Source: Candidatus Latescibacter anaerobius SCGC AAA252-E07 (lineage in GTDB: Bacteria > Latescibacterota > Latescibacteria > Latescibacterales > Latescibacteraceae). From it: DNA of 38,421 bases. Positions 1 to 9,752 of this stretch are shown one piece after another. The notes under the pieces are model-generated. The model searched no databases, was not told the DNA's origin, and saw only the letters and a program-made list of their open reading frames with translations. The position numbers and the translations under genes are program-made. Numbering within the stretch: the stretch's first letter is position 1; every line of letters begins with the position of its first letter. Location: the NCBI GenBank assembly GCA_000403035.1, contig AQSL01000149.1:1-38421 (forward strand). The letters are read 5' to 3'.

Positions 1-210
1 CCGGAAAGGGGGCGAAAAAAACAAACATGCTCATGAAGCAAATTATCTATCCATTAATTATCTTATAATTTGTAATCACTTGTCTTTAAATAGGTTTATA
101 TGTTTTAAAGTATAATTTTACCGGACACTACTGTATAAATGCATTAATTTATTATGTAATATTTTACATTTTAAAGCAATGCTTTGCATACAAAATTGTT
201 TCATTCCTCA

Positions 211-1122
211 TTATTGATAAAACTTCCCCTGCCATATATTTCTTTTTGAAAGGGTATCTCGGATAACCCTGAGATTCGTTTCTTTCTCTAACGCCCAAAG
301 GGGAGCGACCAGTTCCTCAGAGTGCGGATCGCCGGTCAACCGATGTATGATAACATTTTGCGGCAAAAGAGCAAGATAATCGCATACGATATCGGTATAC
401 TGATCACGTGTCAGGCACCGGAACGAACCTTTTTCGTAAAGCCGATGAAGGGCTGAATTCCGAATGACATAGAGAAGATGGATTTTCACTGCCTGAATGT
501 CCATTGTGCCCAGTGCACGAGCTGTCGAAAGTATGTCTTCCTTCGTCTCACCGGGCAACCCGACAATAACATGAACACATATCTCCAATCCCCTGGCACG
601 CGTTCTTTTGACTGCATCAAGAAATGTTTCGTACGTATGTCCCCGGTTGATGAATTTCAGGGTTTCATCATGAATAGACTGAAGGCCGTATTCCATTGAT
701 ACATACGTTTTTTCGCCGAGTTCTTCGCAGAGTTCCAGAACGGGATCGCCCACACAGTCGGGACGTGTTCCGATAGCAATCCCTACTATATCCTCGACTG
801 CAAGAGCTTCTTCATAGAGACTCCGCAGTTTTTCCACCGGCGCATAGGTATTTGAGAACGACTGAAAATATGCTATGAATTTTTTCGCCTTGTAACGATG
901 GCGGAGAAACGCCTTTGCGGATTCAAGCTGTTCTGTGATGGACTTTCCCGGGAATGCGCCGGTACCGGACCCACGGTCATTGCAGTAGATACAGCCGCCG
1001 GTACCGACTGTGCCGTCACGGTTCGGACAGGTAAGACCGGCATCGAGCGTTATCTTCTGAACCCTGCAGCCGAAACGCGCCCGCAGAGCCGAATTGAGGT
1101 CGTTATAAGGTAGATGTGACAT
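211..1122 (-). CDS. TIGR01212/YhcC-family radical SAM protein
   Basis: A 303-residue radical SAM protein of the YhcC (TIGR01212) family. The cluster-binding cysteines are C32, C44 and C47, in the wide-spaced pattern typical of this family (CPNRDGT, then GGCIYC) rather than the standard CxxxCxxC. Later segments fit the family: a GTRPDC motif, SMEYGLQS, and VIVGLPGET for SAM binding. The length is about right for a full protein. The exact reaction of the family is unsettled; E. coli YhcC is linked to anaerobic metabolism, so no reaction is claimed. It is transcribed divergently from mnmG across a 123-bp spacer. The start chosen (MSHLPYNDL) matches the usual family N-terminus, which begins with a YNxxN-like segment. 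Confidence 0.9.
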   Translation of the reverse strand: MSHLPYNDLNSALRARFGCRVQKITLDAGLTCPNRDGTVGTGGCIYCNDRGSGTGAFPGKSITEQLESAKAFLRHRYKAKKFIAYFQSFSNTYAPVEKLRSLYEEALAVEDIVGIAIGTRPDCVGDPVLELCEELGEKTYVSMEYGLQSIHDETLKFINRGHTYETFLDAVKRTRARGLEICVHVIVGLPGETKEDILSTARALGTMDIQAVKIHLLYVIRNSALHRLYEKGSFRCLTRDQYTDIVCDYLALLPQNVIIHRLTGDPHSEELVAPLWALEKETNLRVIRDTLSKRNIWQGKFYQ

Positions 1123-1245
1123 TTTATTTTAAATTGTATTATATTTATATTATTGACTCAGTACCAGATAAAGAGTAGTTTATGGCAACCGGAAAGTCAA
1201 GAAAAATAGACGAAACATATAACGCTTCAATACACTATCAAAGCA

Positions 1246-3141
1246 ATGAATACATACCCGAAAAAATATGATGTTATCGTTATTGGCGCCGGGCATGCAG
1301 GATGTGAGGCTGCTCTTGCCGCGGCACGTATGGGATGCCAGACTCTTATTTTCTCCATAAATATCGATATGGTGGCCCACATGCCCTGTTCACCGTCTAT
1401 CGGAGGACTCGGCAAGGGACACCTCGTGAAGGAAATCGACGCTCTCGGCGGCGAAATGGCTAAAATCACCGATCAAACTGCTCTCCAGTTCCGTATCCTG
1501 AACACCAGCAAAGGCCCTGCTGTCCAGGGAACTCGTACCCAGAACGATAAACAGCGCTACCGCTTGCTCATGAAAAGTATCCTGGAACGTCAACCCAATC
1601 TCGAAGTAAAACAGTCGCTTATCGAGGAAATTCTCGTTGAAACCGGAAGGGCGGTCGGTGTTCGGGATAATATCGGCGCCGAATTCACCGCTCAAACTGT
1701 CATTCTCACTGCAGGGACTTTTCTTCATGGTCTCATTCACATCGGTGAAAATCAAATTCATTCAGGCCGCGCGGGCGAATTTCCGGCAGACAGACTCTCG
1801 GAAAACCTCGAAGCGCTGGGATTTCAACTGGGAAGAATGAAAACCGGCACACCTGCCCGTATCCGAAAAACGACAATCGATTTCTCACAGTTCAGCGAGC
1901 AAACAGGCGATGAAAATCCCCGCCCTTTTTCGATGTTTACTGATACTATCACGCTTCCCCGGGTATCATGTTATATTGGCCATACGAATTCCCGCACCCA
2001 TAAAATTGTTGCTGATAATATCAAACACTCCGCCCTGTACAGCGGAAGGATAAAAGGTGTTTCAGCCCGATACTGCCCTTCGCTGGAGGACAAGATCGTG
2101 AAATTTGCCGATAGAGACCGTCACCAGATAATCCTCGAACCGGAGGGTCTCAATACCGAGGAGTATTATGTGAGCGGCTTGGGGAATTCTTTGCCGTACG
2201 ATATCCAGATAGAGCTTGTCCGATCGATTCCCGGCCTGGAAGAAGCCGAGATCATGCGGCCTGCCTATGCCATTGAATATGATTACATCCAGCCGACACA
2301 ACTCAAACCGACCCTCGAAACCAAACGTGTGGAGGGCTTGTTTCTTGCAGGTCAGGTCAATGGCACATCAGGCTATGAGGAAGCCGCTGCCCAGGGTTTA
2401 TGGGCTGGAATAAACGCTGTTTTGAAAGTTAAAAAGGATTCACCCTTTATCATGGACCGCTCCGAAGGATACATGGGAGTGATGGTTGATGACCTGATAA
2501 CACGCGGTACACAAGAACCATACCGCATGTTTACCTCCAGAGCCGAATACCGCCTTCTTTTCCGGGAAGACAACGCAGACCTCCGGCTGCTTGAAAAGGG
2601 TTACGAACTCGGCCTTCATAACCGTGATACCCTGAAAAAGCTGAAAGAAAAGAAGCGGGAGATTGCGCATGAAATGAAGCGGTTAAACAAAACACGGGTG
2701 AAACCATCCCGTAGAGTAAACGATGCTCTCAAAAAAAAGGAGTCCTCTCCTATTGAAACGGCAACCACTCTCAGTCAGCTCCTCAAAAGACCGGAACTCC
2801 ACTACGAGGATATGAAAATAATCGGTGAAACACCTTCTGAACTGCATTCGGATATCGAACGCCAGGTGGAAATACAGTGCAAATACGAGGGATACCTGAA
2901 ACGTCAGGAAGCTGAAGTCAGGAAGTTCAGACATATCGAACAGATAAAAATCCCGCCGTTTACCGATTACGAAACGATACCGTGCCTTTCAAAAGAAATA
3001 ATACAGAAACTCGGCGAGATTCAGCCGGCCTCACTGGGACAGGCCTCAAGGATTCCGGGAGTCACACCCGCGGCACTATCTGTTCTCATGATATATCTGA
3101 AACGGCAAAACGCAATGAACGTGAAAAATAACGACGGATAA
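1246..3141 (+). CDS. mnmG: tRNA uridine-5-carboxymethylaminomethyl modification enzyme MnmG (GidA)
   Basis: A 631-residue FAD protein of normal MnmG length. With MnmE it installs the cmnm5 group on the wobble uridine of certain tRNAs in the cytoplasm. The Rossmann FAD site is near the start (VIGAGHAGCEAA, residues 12-23). The family signatures GPAVQGTRTQNDKQRY and GTFLHGLIHIG are present, as is NGTSGYEEAAAQG in the second half. The C-terminal helical domain with the conserved IPGVTPAA segment closes the protein. No strong Shine-Dalgarno is seen before ATG 1246, but the N-terminus aligns with the family. A possible promoter lies in the divergent spacer (TTGACT at 1153-1158, 17-bp gap, TAGTTT), which is weak evidence. 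Neither mnmE nor rsmG, often nearby in other bacteria, is in the window. Confidence 0.97.
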   Translation: MNTYPKKYDVIVIGAGHAGCEAALAAARMGCQTLIFSINIDMVAHMPCSPSIGGLGKGHLVKEIDALGGEMAKITDQTALQFRILNTSKGPAVQGTRTQNDKQRYRLLMKSILERQPNLEVKQSLIEEILVETGRAVGVRDNIGAEFTAQTVILTAGTFLHGLIHIGENQIHSGRAGEFPADRLSENLEALGFQLGRMKTGTPARIRKTTIDFSQFSEQTGDENPRPFSMFTDTITLPRVSCYIGHTNSRTHKIVADNIKHSALYSGRIKGVSARYCPSLEDKIVKFADRDRHQIILEPEGLNTEEYYVSGLGNSLPYDIQIELVRSIPGLEEAEIMRPAYAIEYDYIQPTQLKPTLETKRVEGLFLAGQVNGTSGYEEAAAQGLWAGINAVLKVKKDSPFIMDRSEGYMGVMVDDLITRGTQEPYRMFTSRAEYRLLFREDNADLRLLEKGYELGLHNRDTLKKLKEKKREIAHEMKRLNKTRVKPSRRVNDALKKKESSPIETATTLSQLLKRPELHYEDMKIIGETPSELHSDIERQVEIQCKYEGYLKRQEAEVRKFRHIEQIKIPPFTDYETIPCLSKEIIQKLGEIQPASLGQASRIPGVTPAALSVLMIYLKRQNAMNVKNNDG

Positions 3142-3195
3142 AGACAGAATAAAATAAAATATTTACCATGAATAATCTATTAGAGGAGCCAGTCA

Positions 3196-4182
3196 ATGAA
3201 ACCTGTTCGTTGGGGAATCATCGGTGTTGCAAAACATTTCATAAGATGCGTGGTTCTTCCCATGCAAAAATCTGAAATAATTGAACTTTATGGTATCGCC
3301 TCGAGAAATCCTGAAAAAGCGAAGGAAGCATCAGAAAAATACGATATACCCCGTTATTATAAATCCTATGAAGAATTGCTCTCTGACAGGTCAATCGAGG
3401 CGGTTTTTATTCCTCTTCCAAACCACATGCACCTGGAATGGATTAAAAAATCTGCGGATGCGGGTAAACATATCATCTGCGAGAAACCATTAACCCTGAA
3501 TGCCCGTGATGCCCGTGAAGCGATTGATTACGCCGCGAAAAAAGGTGTGCTACTCATGGAGGCCTTTATGTACAGGTTTCATCCCCAGTGGATAAGAGCA
3601 AGGGAAATCGTACAGACCGCTAACATTGGAAATCTCAGGGCAGTTCATACATTTTTCAGTTACCAAAACACCGATCCGCATAATATCAGGAATATATTTG
3701 AAATGGGCGGAGGAGGACTTTTGGATATCGGTTGCTATGCTGTCTCGGCAGCACGCTATATCTTTGATAAAGAACCCCTGAGGTTAATCAGTCTTATTAA
3801 TCGGGACACAACATTCAAAACTGATATTCTCTCTTCCGGCATCCTCGATTTTGGCGGGGGACATTCGGTTTTTACCGTGGGAACACAGACATTTCCTTAT
3901 CAAAAGGTCGATATTATTGGCACTGCCGGAAGAATACATATTGAAATACCCTTCAATACATATCAGGATATACCTGTAAAAATATCGGTTACCAACGGTG
4001 TCGGAACAAGGGAAATTCAATCAGGCCCCGCAGACCATTACACACTGCAATTTGAGCGGTTTTCAGAAGTAATAAGAAAAGACCTGCCGTCACCGATTTC
4101 CCCGGAGGATGCATTTAATAATATGAGGGTACTGGATGCTCTTTTACAGTCGGAAAAATCAGGAAACTGGGAAAATGTTTAA
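3196..4182 (+). CDS. Gfo/Idh/MocA family NAD(P)-dependent oxidoreductase
   Basis: A 328-residue protein with the two-domain Gfo/Idh/MocA layout. The N-terminal Rossmann dinucleotide site begins at WGIIGVAKH (residues 6-14), followed by the typical YGIASRNPEKA and the catalytic-region EKP motif at residues 96-98. The C-terminal half carries the conserved GGGGLLDIGCY segment of the substrate-binding sheet. Members oxidise or reduce sugars, inositols or related alcohols; the substrate cannot be read from the sequence. A good ribosome site (AGAGGAG, about 10 bases upstream) fixes the start. The gene follows mnmG by 54 bp and may share its transcript. A palindromic repeat begins 15 bp after its stop and could end transcription. 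Confidence 0.93.
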   Translation: MKPVRWGIIGVAKHFIRCVVLPMQKSEIIELYGIASRNPEKAKEASEKYDIPRYYKSYEELLSDRSIEAVFIPLPNHMHLEWIKKSADAGKHIICEKPLTLNARDAREAIDYAAKKGVLLMEAFMYRFHPQWIRAREIVQTANIGNLRAVHTFFSYQNTDPHNIRNIFEMGGGGLLDIGCYAVSAARYIFDKEPLRLISLINRDTTFKTDILSSGILDFGGGHSVFTVGTQTFPYQKVDIIGTAGRIHIEIPFNTYQDIPVKISVTNGVGTREIQSGPADHYTLQFERFSEVIRKDLPSPISPEDAFNNMRVLDALLQSEKSGNWENV

Positions 4183-4197
4183 ATTTTTTATTAACAA

Positions 4198-4345
4198 TTA
4201 AAAGCGTGGTGACAAACTATAAGGATAAGGATTTAAGCTGTCAAGGGTCAACGCGAAACGTTGATTTACAAGCCCTTGACAGCAACAAACGATATATATT
4301 TCATTACAAGGTGCGTGAAAAAGGACTTTTTCACCTTTCTCTTAA
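4198..4345 (+). repeat. MITE-like palindromic repeat, copy A
   Basis: One of three well-preserved copies of a roughly 146-bp intergenic element. The ends are imperfect inverted repeats: the left reads TTAAAAGCGTGGTGAC and the right, read on the minus strand, TTAAGAGAAAGGTGAA. Inside is a perfect 11-bp stem (4237-4247 with 4273-4283) whose loop holds a second perfect stem (4248-4253 with 4259-4264). The right end forms a 9-bp hairpin with a 2-base loop (4315-4323 with 4326-4334). There is no coding capacity. It lies between the Gfo/Idh gene and the M16 peptidase gene and may act as a terminator. Mobility by a transposase elsewhere in the genome is inference. Confidence 0.8.
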
Positions 4346-4462
4346 ACTTTGGAAAAAATGAAAATAATACTATGAATATTTTATACTATTTTTCACTTTT
4401 TACCAAATGTATTGTTAATAATTTGTTTTTTTAAACCCATTTTTCATATATGGCGGTGCATT

Positions 4463-7303
4463 ATGAAAAAACCATACTTTCATGTTTTTCTGGCAAGTTT
4501 GCTTCTTTGCATTTCATGCGCAACCCAAAAGGGTGTTACTCCTGTGCAAGATGCGGAAAAGCATTCGATGGATGTACAGGCATCCTTACCTGTCGATTCC
4601 GGCATTGTTATCGGCAAACTCGATAACGGTTTAATCTATTATGTAAGGGAAAATCAGAAACCGGAAAAAAGGGCGGAATTACGGTTGGTGGTCAACGCAG
4701 GGGCGGTTCTGGAAGAGGATGGTCAGCAGGGATTAGCCCATTTCGCCGAGCACATGGCTTTCAACGGTACGAAAAACTTCAACAAGCAGGAATTGGTGGA
4801 TTACCTTGAATCTATCGGTATGCGATTCGGGCCTGATTTGAATGCGTATACCAGCTTCGATGAAACGGTCTACATGCTGCAGGTTCCGACAGACAGCGTT
4901 CACATCGTTGAAAAAGCTTTTCAAATATTGGAAGACTGGGCACATAATGTGAGTTATGAAGCGGAAGAAATCGATAAAGAACGTGGTGTCATTATTGAAG
5001 AATGGCGCATGGGTCGGGGAGCGAGCGCTCGCATGAGAGACAAACAATTACCCATTCTGCTTAAAGACTCACGTTATGCGGAACGATTACCCATCGGAAA
5101 AAAAGAAATACTCGAAACGTTCGGGTATGATACTTTGAGAGATTTTTACACGGAGTGGTACCGTCCCGATCTCATGGCGGTTATTGCAGTGGGAGACTTC
5201 GAGGGGAAATGGATAGAAAACCTGATAAAACAACATTTCTCACGCCTTCCATCAGTTGAAAATGCTCGTGACCGAAAAGTATTTCCCGTACCTGATCATG
5301 ATGAAACCCTTTTTGCCATTGCTACCGACCCGGAGGCGACCGGGTCTTCTGTCAGCGTCTACTATAAACTCGATGTAGAACCGCAGAAAACCGTGAACGA
5401 CTATAGAAAAACGTTGATCGAGAGTCTTTATAATTCCATGTTTAACCGACGTCTCGATGAACTCACCAAAAAATCCGATCCTCCGTTTCTCTACAGTTAT
5501 TCCTCGAAAGGGAGATTTATCCTTTCAAAAGAATTCTATGTTCTGTCTGCCGGTGTCAAGGACAACGGGTTAGAAAGGGGTCTGGAAGCAGTGCTGACCG
5601 AAGCCGAAAGAATAAAAATATTCGGGTTTACCCAAACGGAACTTGACCGGCAAAAAAAAGAAACGCTCAGATATATCGAACGAAGTTATAACGAACGCGA
5701 TAAAACCGAGTCTCGGAACTACGCATCCGAATACATACGAAACTTTCTGATGGATGAGCCAATACCCGGAATCGAATACGAATATGAACTGTATAAGAAA
5801 TATATTCCGGGAATACATCTTGAGGAAATAAACGGACTTGCCGGTGAATGGATTACCGATGGAAACCGTGTTATCATGGTCGATGCCCCGGAAAAAGAAG
5901 ATATGACTGTCCCCGACAGGAAAGATTTGCTTGCAGTATTTGACCGGGTAAGCAAAGAAGATCTTGAGCCCTATATTGATACATTCACGGATAAACCTCT
6001 TATTTCCGATTCTCTTAATCCTGTCCCCATAATCGGAAAAAAAGAGATTGAGGCCATTGGAGTCACCGAATGGACACTCTCAAACGGTGTCCGGGTAATA
6101 CTAAAACCCACAGATTTCAAAAACGATGAAATACTCTTCACATCCTTCAGCCCCGGAGGTTATTCACTGGCGGGCAATGAAGACTTTATTCCTGCCTCGA
6201 CTGCTTCCAGTGTCATTGTGGAAGGCGGCATCGGTGATTTCGACCAGATCGAACTGAACAAGCTCCTCACAGGAAAAGTGCTCCGTGTTTCTCCATGGAT
6301 CGATGAACTTCAGGAGGGAATTTCGGGTAGCGCCTCTCCGGAAGATTTGGAGACAATGTTCCAGTTGATATACCTTTATTTTACATCGCCGAGAAAGGAC
6401 AGCACCGCATTCCAATCTCTCAAAACCAGGATGAAGGGCTTTATCGAAAACCGCAGCGCAAGCCCGGAAACGGCTTTCGAGGATACCATTTCGGTAACCA
6501 TGGCTCAATACCATCCGCGAGTTCGGCCGTGGACAATGGAATTGCTTGATGAAATGGATCTCGAAACTTCGTATGATATGTATCGGAACCGTTTTGCCGA
6601 TTCAAGCGATTTCACGTTTTTCTTTGTTGGAAATTTCGAACCCGACCGGCTCGAATCCCTGGCACAGGTCTATCTTGGCAATTTACCTTCACTTAACCGT
6701 AATGAAACATGGAAGGATACCGGCATCTCTCCTCCCGATGGAATCATTAAAAAAGCCGTTTACAAAGGACTTGAGGAAAAAAGTCAGGTCAGAATACTGT
6801 TTACCGGACCGTTTATCTGGAACCGTCAAAACCGCTATGACCTGCAATCCATGGTAGGCATTCTTCGCATAAAGCTGCGCGAGGTTTTACGTGAAGATAT
6901 GGGTGGCACCTATGGTGTCGGAGTCCGGGCGTCAACTTCGCATTTCCCCGATGAAGAATATGGAATTACGATAGGCTTTGGGTGCAATCCGCAAAGAGTG
7001 GAAGAACTCGTTACAACAGTCTTCGGGCAACTTGAAGATCTCAAGAAAAACGGCGCATCAGAAACCTATCTCACCAAGGTGAAGGAAATGCAGCGCCGTG
7101 AACATGAAACAAATCTCAAGGAGAACTCTTACTGGCTTTCAAACCTGAATTTTTACTATTATCATGGAGAGGACCCGCTTCAGATTCTGGAATTGGATAC
7201 GTATGTTAATACGTTATCCTCCGAAGCTGTCCGCAAATCAGCCGATAACTACTTCGATATGAATACCTATGTCAAAATTGTTTTGTATCCGGAGAAACAG
7301 TAG
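4463..7303 (+). CDS. M16 family (pitrilysin-like) zinc metallopeptidase, lipoprotein
   Basis: A 946-residue M16 peptidase with two tandem M16 halves. The inverted zinc motif HFAEH lies at residues 93-97, followed by MAFNGTKNF. The third zinc ligand is expected in the ERGVIIEEWR helix. The second half (from about residue 530) lacks a zinc motif, as usual in this family. The N-terminus has a charged start, a hydrophobic stretch and a cysteine at residue 19 (LLCISC), which fits a lipoprotein signal, although the residue at -3 is not ideal. The upstream ATG at 4412 would add 17 hydrophobic residues that spoil this signal, so 4463 is preferred. Such envelope proteases degrade peptides; the target is unknown. 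The gene stands alone after repeat copy A. Confidence 0.93.
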   Translation: MKKPYFHVFLASLLLCISCATQKGVTPVQDAEKHSMDVQASLPVDSGIVIGKLDNGLIYYVRENQKPEKRAELRLVVNAGAVLEEDGQQGLAHFAEHMAFNGTKNFNKQELVDYLESIGMRFGPDLNAYTSFDETVYMLQVPTDSVHIVEKAFQILEDWAHNVSYEAEEIDKERGVIIEEWRMGRGASARMRDKQLPILLKDSRYAERLPIGKKEILETFGYDTLRDFYTEWYRPDLMAVIAVGDFEGKWIENLIKQHFSRLPSVENARDRKVFPVPDHDETLFAIATDPEATGSSVSVYYKLDVEPQKTVNDYRKTLIESLYNSMFNRRLDELTKKSDPPFLYSYSSKGRFILSKEFYVLSAGVKDNGLERGLEAVLTEAERIKIFGFTQTELDRQKKETLRYIERSYNERDKTESRNYASEYIRNFLMDEPIPGIEYEYELYKKYIPGIHLEEINGLAGEWITDGNRVIMVDAPEKEDMTVPDRKDLLAVFDRVSKEDLEPYIDTFTDKPLISDSLNPVPIIGKKEIEAIGVTEWTLSNGVRVILKPTDFKNDEILFTSFSPGGYSLAGNEDFIPASTASSVIVEGGIGDFDQIELNKLLTGKVLRVSPWIDELQEGISGSASPEDLETMFQLIYLYFTSPRKDSTAFQSLKTRMKGFIENRSASPETAFEDTISVTMAQYHPRVRPWTMELLDEMDLETSYDMYRNRFADSSDFTFFFVGNFEPDRLESLAQVYLGNLPSLNRNETWKDTGISPPDGIIKKAVYKGLEEKSQVRILFTGPFIWNRQNRYDLQSMVGILRIKLREVLREDMGGTYGVGVRASTSHFPDEEYGITIGFGCNPQRVEELVTTVFGQLEDLKKNGASETYLTKVKEMQRREHETNLKENSYWLSNLNFYYYHGEDPLQILELDTYVNTLSSEAVRKSADNYFDMNTYVKIVLYPEKQ

Positions 7304-7463
7304 CTATATAACCTTTTGTTTTATTTTAAGAAATAGTTGCCGCGATAGATTTCTTCCGGCAGTCGCCAGTACCTGCTGAACAGGAGGACCAATCCCCGCG
7401 AACTGCACAACAATACTATTTCCTGCATTTACCCTGTGGTGCATACAGCAGCGGAAACCACCC

Positions 7464-8978
7464 TTAAAACTGGTACAGCGGCGTACCGGTCAGTTGCACC
7501 GCCAGGAAATTCACAAAGAAGAATCCAAAAAAGAGTACATTCAATACGAGAACCACATATCCCCACCAGCTTAGCTTTGCCGGCCTCGGGAGCTTGTTGT
7601 TCAGATAGAGTATGACAAAGGGGAAAATCATCGCTGCAAAGTTAGCCATGTTTGCCGAGATGATTATCAACTTTGTCGGGAGTGCAAGGTGAATAATGAT
7701 CCCAATAAAAATAACGAGCACTATTGCGAAAGGATAATAGAACCTGCGCGGGTCATCCTTGAGAAACTCCCGGAATCTTCCGCTCATTGCGAATGCGGCA
7801 TCGGTGGTATTGCGTATAAGCATCTCAAGGATAGTGCTCTGTGTCTTGAACAGGGTTAAAGCACCGACAAAAAGACCGAAGTAGAATAGGAACGGCCCAT
7901 ACAGCCTGCCCAGTTCCGTAGCCGCATAAATCGGCATGTTTGAAATATCCGGTATACCCGCTCCCGGAACACTGGCCAGATACCATACAAGGATACTTGG
8001 CACCATCATACCGATAATGGCTCCGATAAAGAAAACAAACCACTGATCTATGAGTAGAAACCTAAACCAGCGTTTCCAAACACTTGTGTTTTCAGAACTT
8101 TCCCGGAATGTCACTCCGGATGCGAGTACTTCCTTCTGCTTGCCGCCCACAATGCCCGCGATATAGCCGACTTTGTGACCCATGCCATACCCTTTATCGC
8201 GGTAGTAATTAATAAGCATGAAATTCATACCGGATGCAAAACCGGTGTATCCGGCAAGAGCGCCGAGCAGCGAGACATCTATACCTTTCGGCGGCCGTGC
8301 AAAGGTAACCAGACCGCGAAGAGCATTTCCCCAGAAAGATAAAGGAACGATGGCAACAGATATAGCAATCAGGGCAAACAGGATAAAAAATACCATTATT
8401 GTGCTGAAAATTTCCATAGTCCGGGAGATTCTCTCCCCGAAGAGAAATATGCCAAAGGCGACAACCATCAATGCTATCCCGATAATACGCACAATTTCGA
8501 GTTCTTCCGGGGTGTTCGGTCGACCGGTAAACAGGGTAAAGAGACTTTGCCCGGCTGCGGCGGCCCATCCCCCCCATATCCAGGCGAGAAAGATAATAAG
8601 AAGCGTTAAGGATACCCAGAAGTGCATACCGGGTGGTGTACGTGCGAAACCGACAATAGGCACCTCTCCGGTGGCAATGGTATAGCGGGCGACCTCTACG
8701 TTATAGAACGTCTGGAGTACTGCTGAAACCAGAATAATCCAGCCAATCCCGATAAACCCATATTTTGCGGCAACCATTGGGCCAAGAAGCCACTCCCCGC
8801 TTCCGATAGATACACCTAATGCAATCATGCTCGGGCCGAGAACAAGAGTCAGCATTTCTTTGAAACCGATTCGTTTCACCTTGAACACCGTTTCCGGAGT
8901 GGGAAGATCATCGAGAGGGAGCTCCGGCCGGCTTACACCTATCTGTATTTTCATACCAGCGGGTTTGTTTGCTGTCAT
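7464..8978 (-). CDS. Nramp-like membrane transporter lacking the canonical metal motifs
   Basis: A 504-residue polytopic membrane protein with the overall Nramp/APC-type pattern. The first membrane helix reads SIGSGEWLLGP where true Nramp metal transporters have DPGN. The helix expected to carry MPHN instead reads ASGMNFMLINYY. About eleven hydrophobic segments can be seen. Proteins with the GSGEWLLGP motif are common in Planctomycetes-like bacteria and are usually annotated as Nramp divalent metal transporters, but loss of both metal-binding motifs makes the substrate open. The start is supported by a strong AGGAGG ribosome site on the minus strand just upstream. It converges on the M16 gene with 160 bp between them, where no clear terminator is seen. 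Confidence 0.85.
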   Translation of the reverse strand: MTANKPAGMKIQIGVSRPELPLDDLPTPETVFKVKRIGFKEMLTLVLGPSMIALGVSIGSGEWLLGPMVAAKYGFIGIGWIILVSAVLQTFYNVEVARYTIATGEVPIVGFARTPPGMHFWVSLTLLIIFLAWIWGGWAAAAGQSLFTLFTGRPNTPEELEIVRIIGIALMVVAFGIFLFGERISRTMEIFSTIMVFFILFALIAISVAIVPLSFWGNALRGLVTFARPPKGIDVSLLGALAGYTGFASGMNFMLINYYRDKGYGMGHKVGYIAGIVGGKQKEVLASGVTFRESSENTSVWKRWFRFLLIDQWFVFFIGAIIGMMVPSILVWYLASVPGAGIPDISNMPIYAATELGRLYGPFLFYFGLFVGALTLFKTQSTILEMLIRNTTDAAFAMSGRFREFLKDDPRRFYYPFAIVLVIFIGIIIHLALPTKLIIISANMANFAAMIFPFVILYLNNKLPRPAKLSWWGYVVLVLNVLFFGFFFVNFLAVQLTGTPLYQF

Positions 8979-9413
8979 AGCGGGTATCCTCCTGTTTTTT
9001 CAGGTAATTTTACCTCTTCAAAAAGACTGCTCAAGATAAATCGTACAATTCATTATACAAAACTATTGCTCTATTTACAAGCAAGATAAACAAAGCCTTA
9101 TGAAACACTCCTGTTGTATTCAATCAGTGTATAAACGTGCTTCCGCATCCGAAAATAATGTACGACCGGTATTCTCAAGAGATAAAGGCTGAACACCGAT
9201 GGCTGATTGCTGGAATTTTTATGAAATAGGGTGGTACTATACTGTTTCACTGACCATGAAAGAAGGAAAGAATACATTTCATGATTTTTTGTTTTGAAGT
9301 GGTTATTAACATGAGAAATACATTGTAAAATGTTTTTTTCTCATATATATTGAAACGATGCTTTTTTTGAAGGATTCTTCATCACTTTCACCGTAACCAT
9401 AACCTTTTTCACA
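8979..9413. other. Intergenic spacer between divergent transporter and pruA genes
   Basis: The divergent spacer runs from 8979 to 9752. Its right part holds repeat copy B and a roughly 190-bp AT-rich leader before pruA. In this left part I see no ORF, RNA gene or clear operator. A short motif near 9383-9400 recurs around 13889-13908 (see findings). Confidence 0.5.
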
Positions 9414-9559
9414 ATAAGAGGGCGGTGAAAAAGTCTTTTCACGCACCCTGTAATGAAATATATATCGTTTGTTGCTGTCAAGGGCTTGTAAATCAACGCT
9501 TCGCGCTGACCTTTGACAGCTTACATCATGAACCTGATAGTTTTACACCAGACGAATAA
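9414..9559 (-). repeat. MITE-like palindromic repeat, copy B
   Basis: The same element as at 4198 and 30138, in the opposite orientation. The end at low coordinates reads AAGAGGGCGGTGAAAAAGTC. The other end reads CACCAGAC on the plus strand, matching the complement of the left end of copy C (GTCTGGTG). The central CTGTCAAGGG/CTTTGACAG stem and the inner ATCAACGCTTCGCG region are retained. It lies upstream of pruA, so it sits within or next to that gene's promoter region and contributes an open reading frame that runs into pruA. Confidence 0.8.
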
Positions 9560-9752
9560 AGAATTCTGCAAAAATGTTTTTTCGACAGGATTACAGAATA
9601 CATATCTTTGTATCCTGTACAGCTCACTTTTTTTAAAAAAATGTTCGTGCACTTATACATCACTTATCTTTTCTCCACACATTTTTTCAATTCTGTCGAA
9701 ACTATTTTCTAATTACAGGATCATAATCCAGTCCAAAAAGGGAGGAACGTTT

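Noticed and set aside
1..210. CCGG-containing sequences at the window edge that resemble IS21 ends
   Set aside because: Only scattered short matches; the spacer is plain AT-rich DNA downstream of the radical SAM gene.
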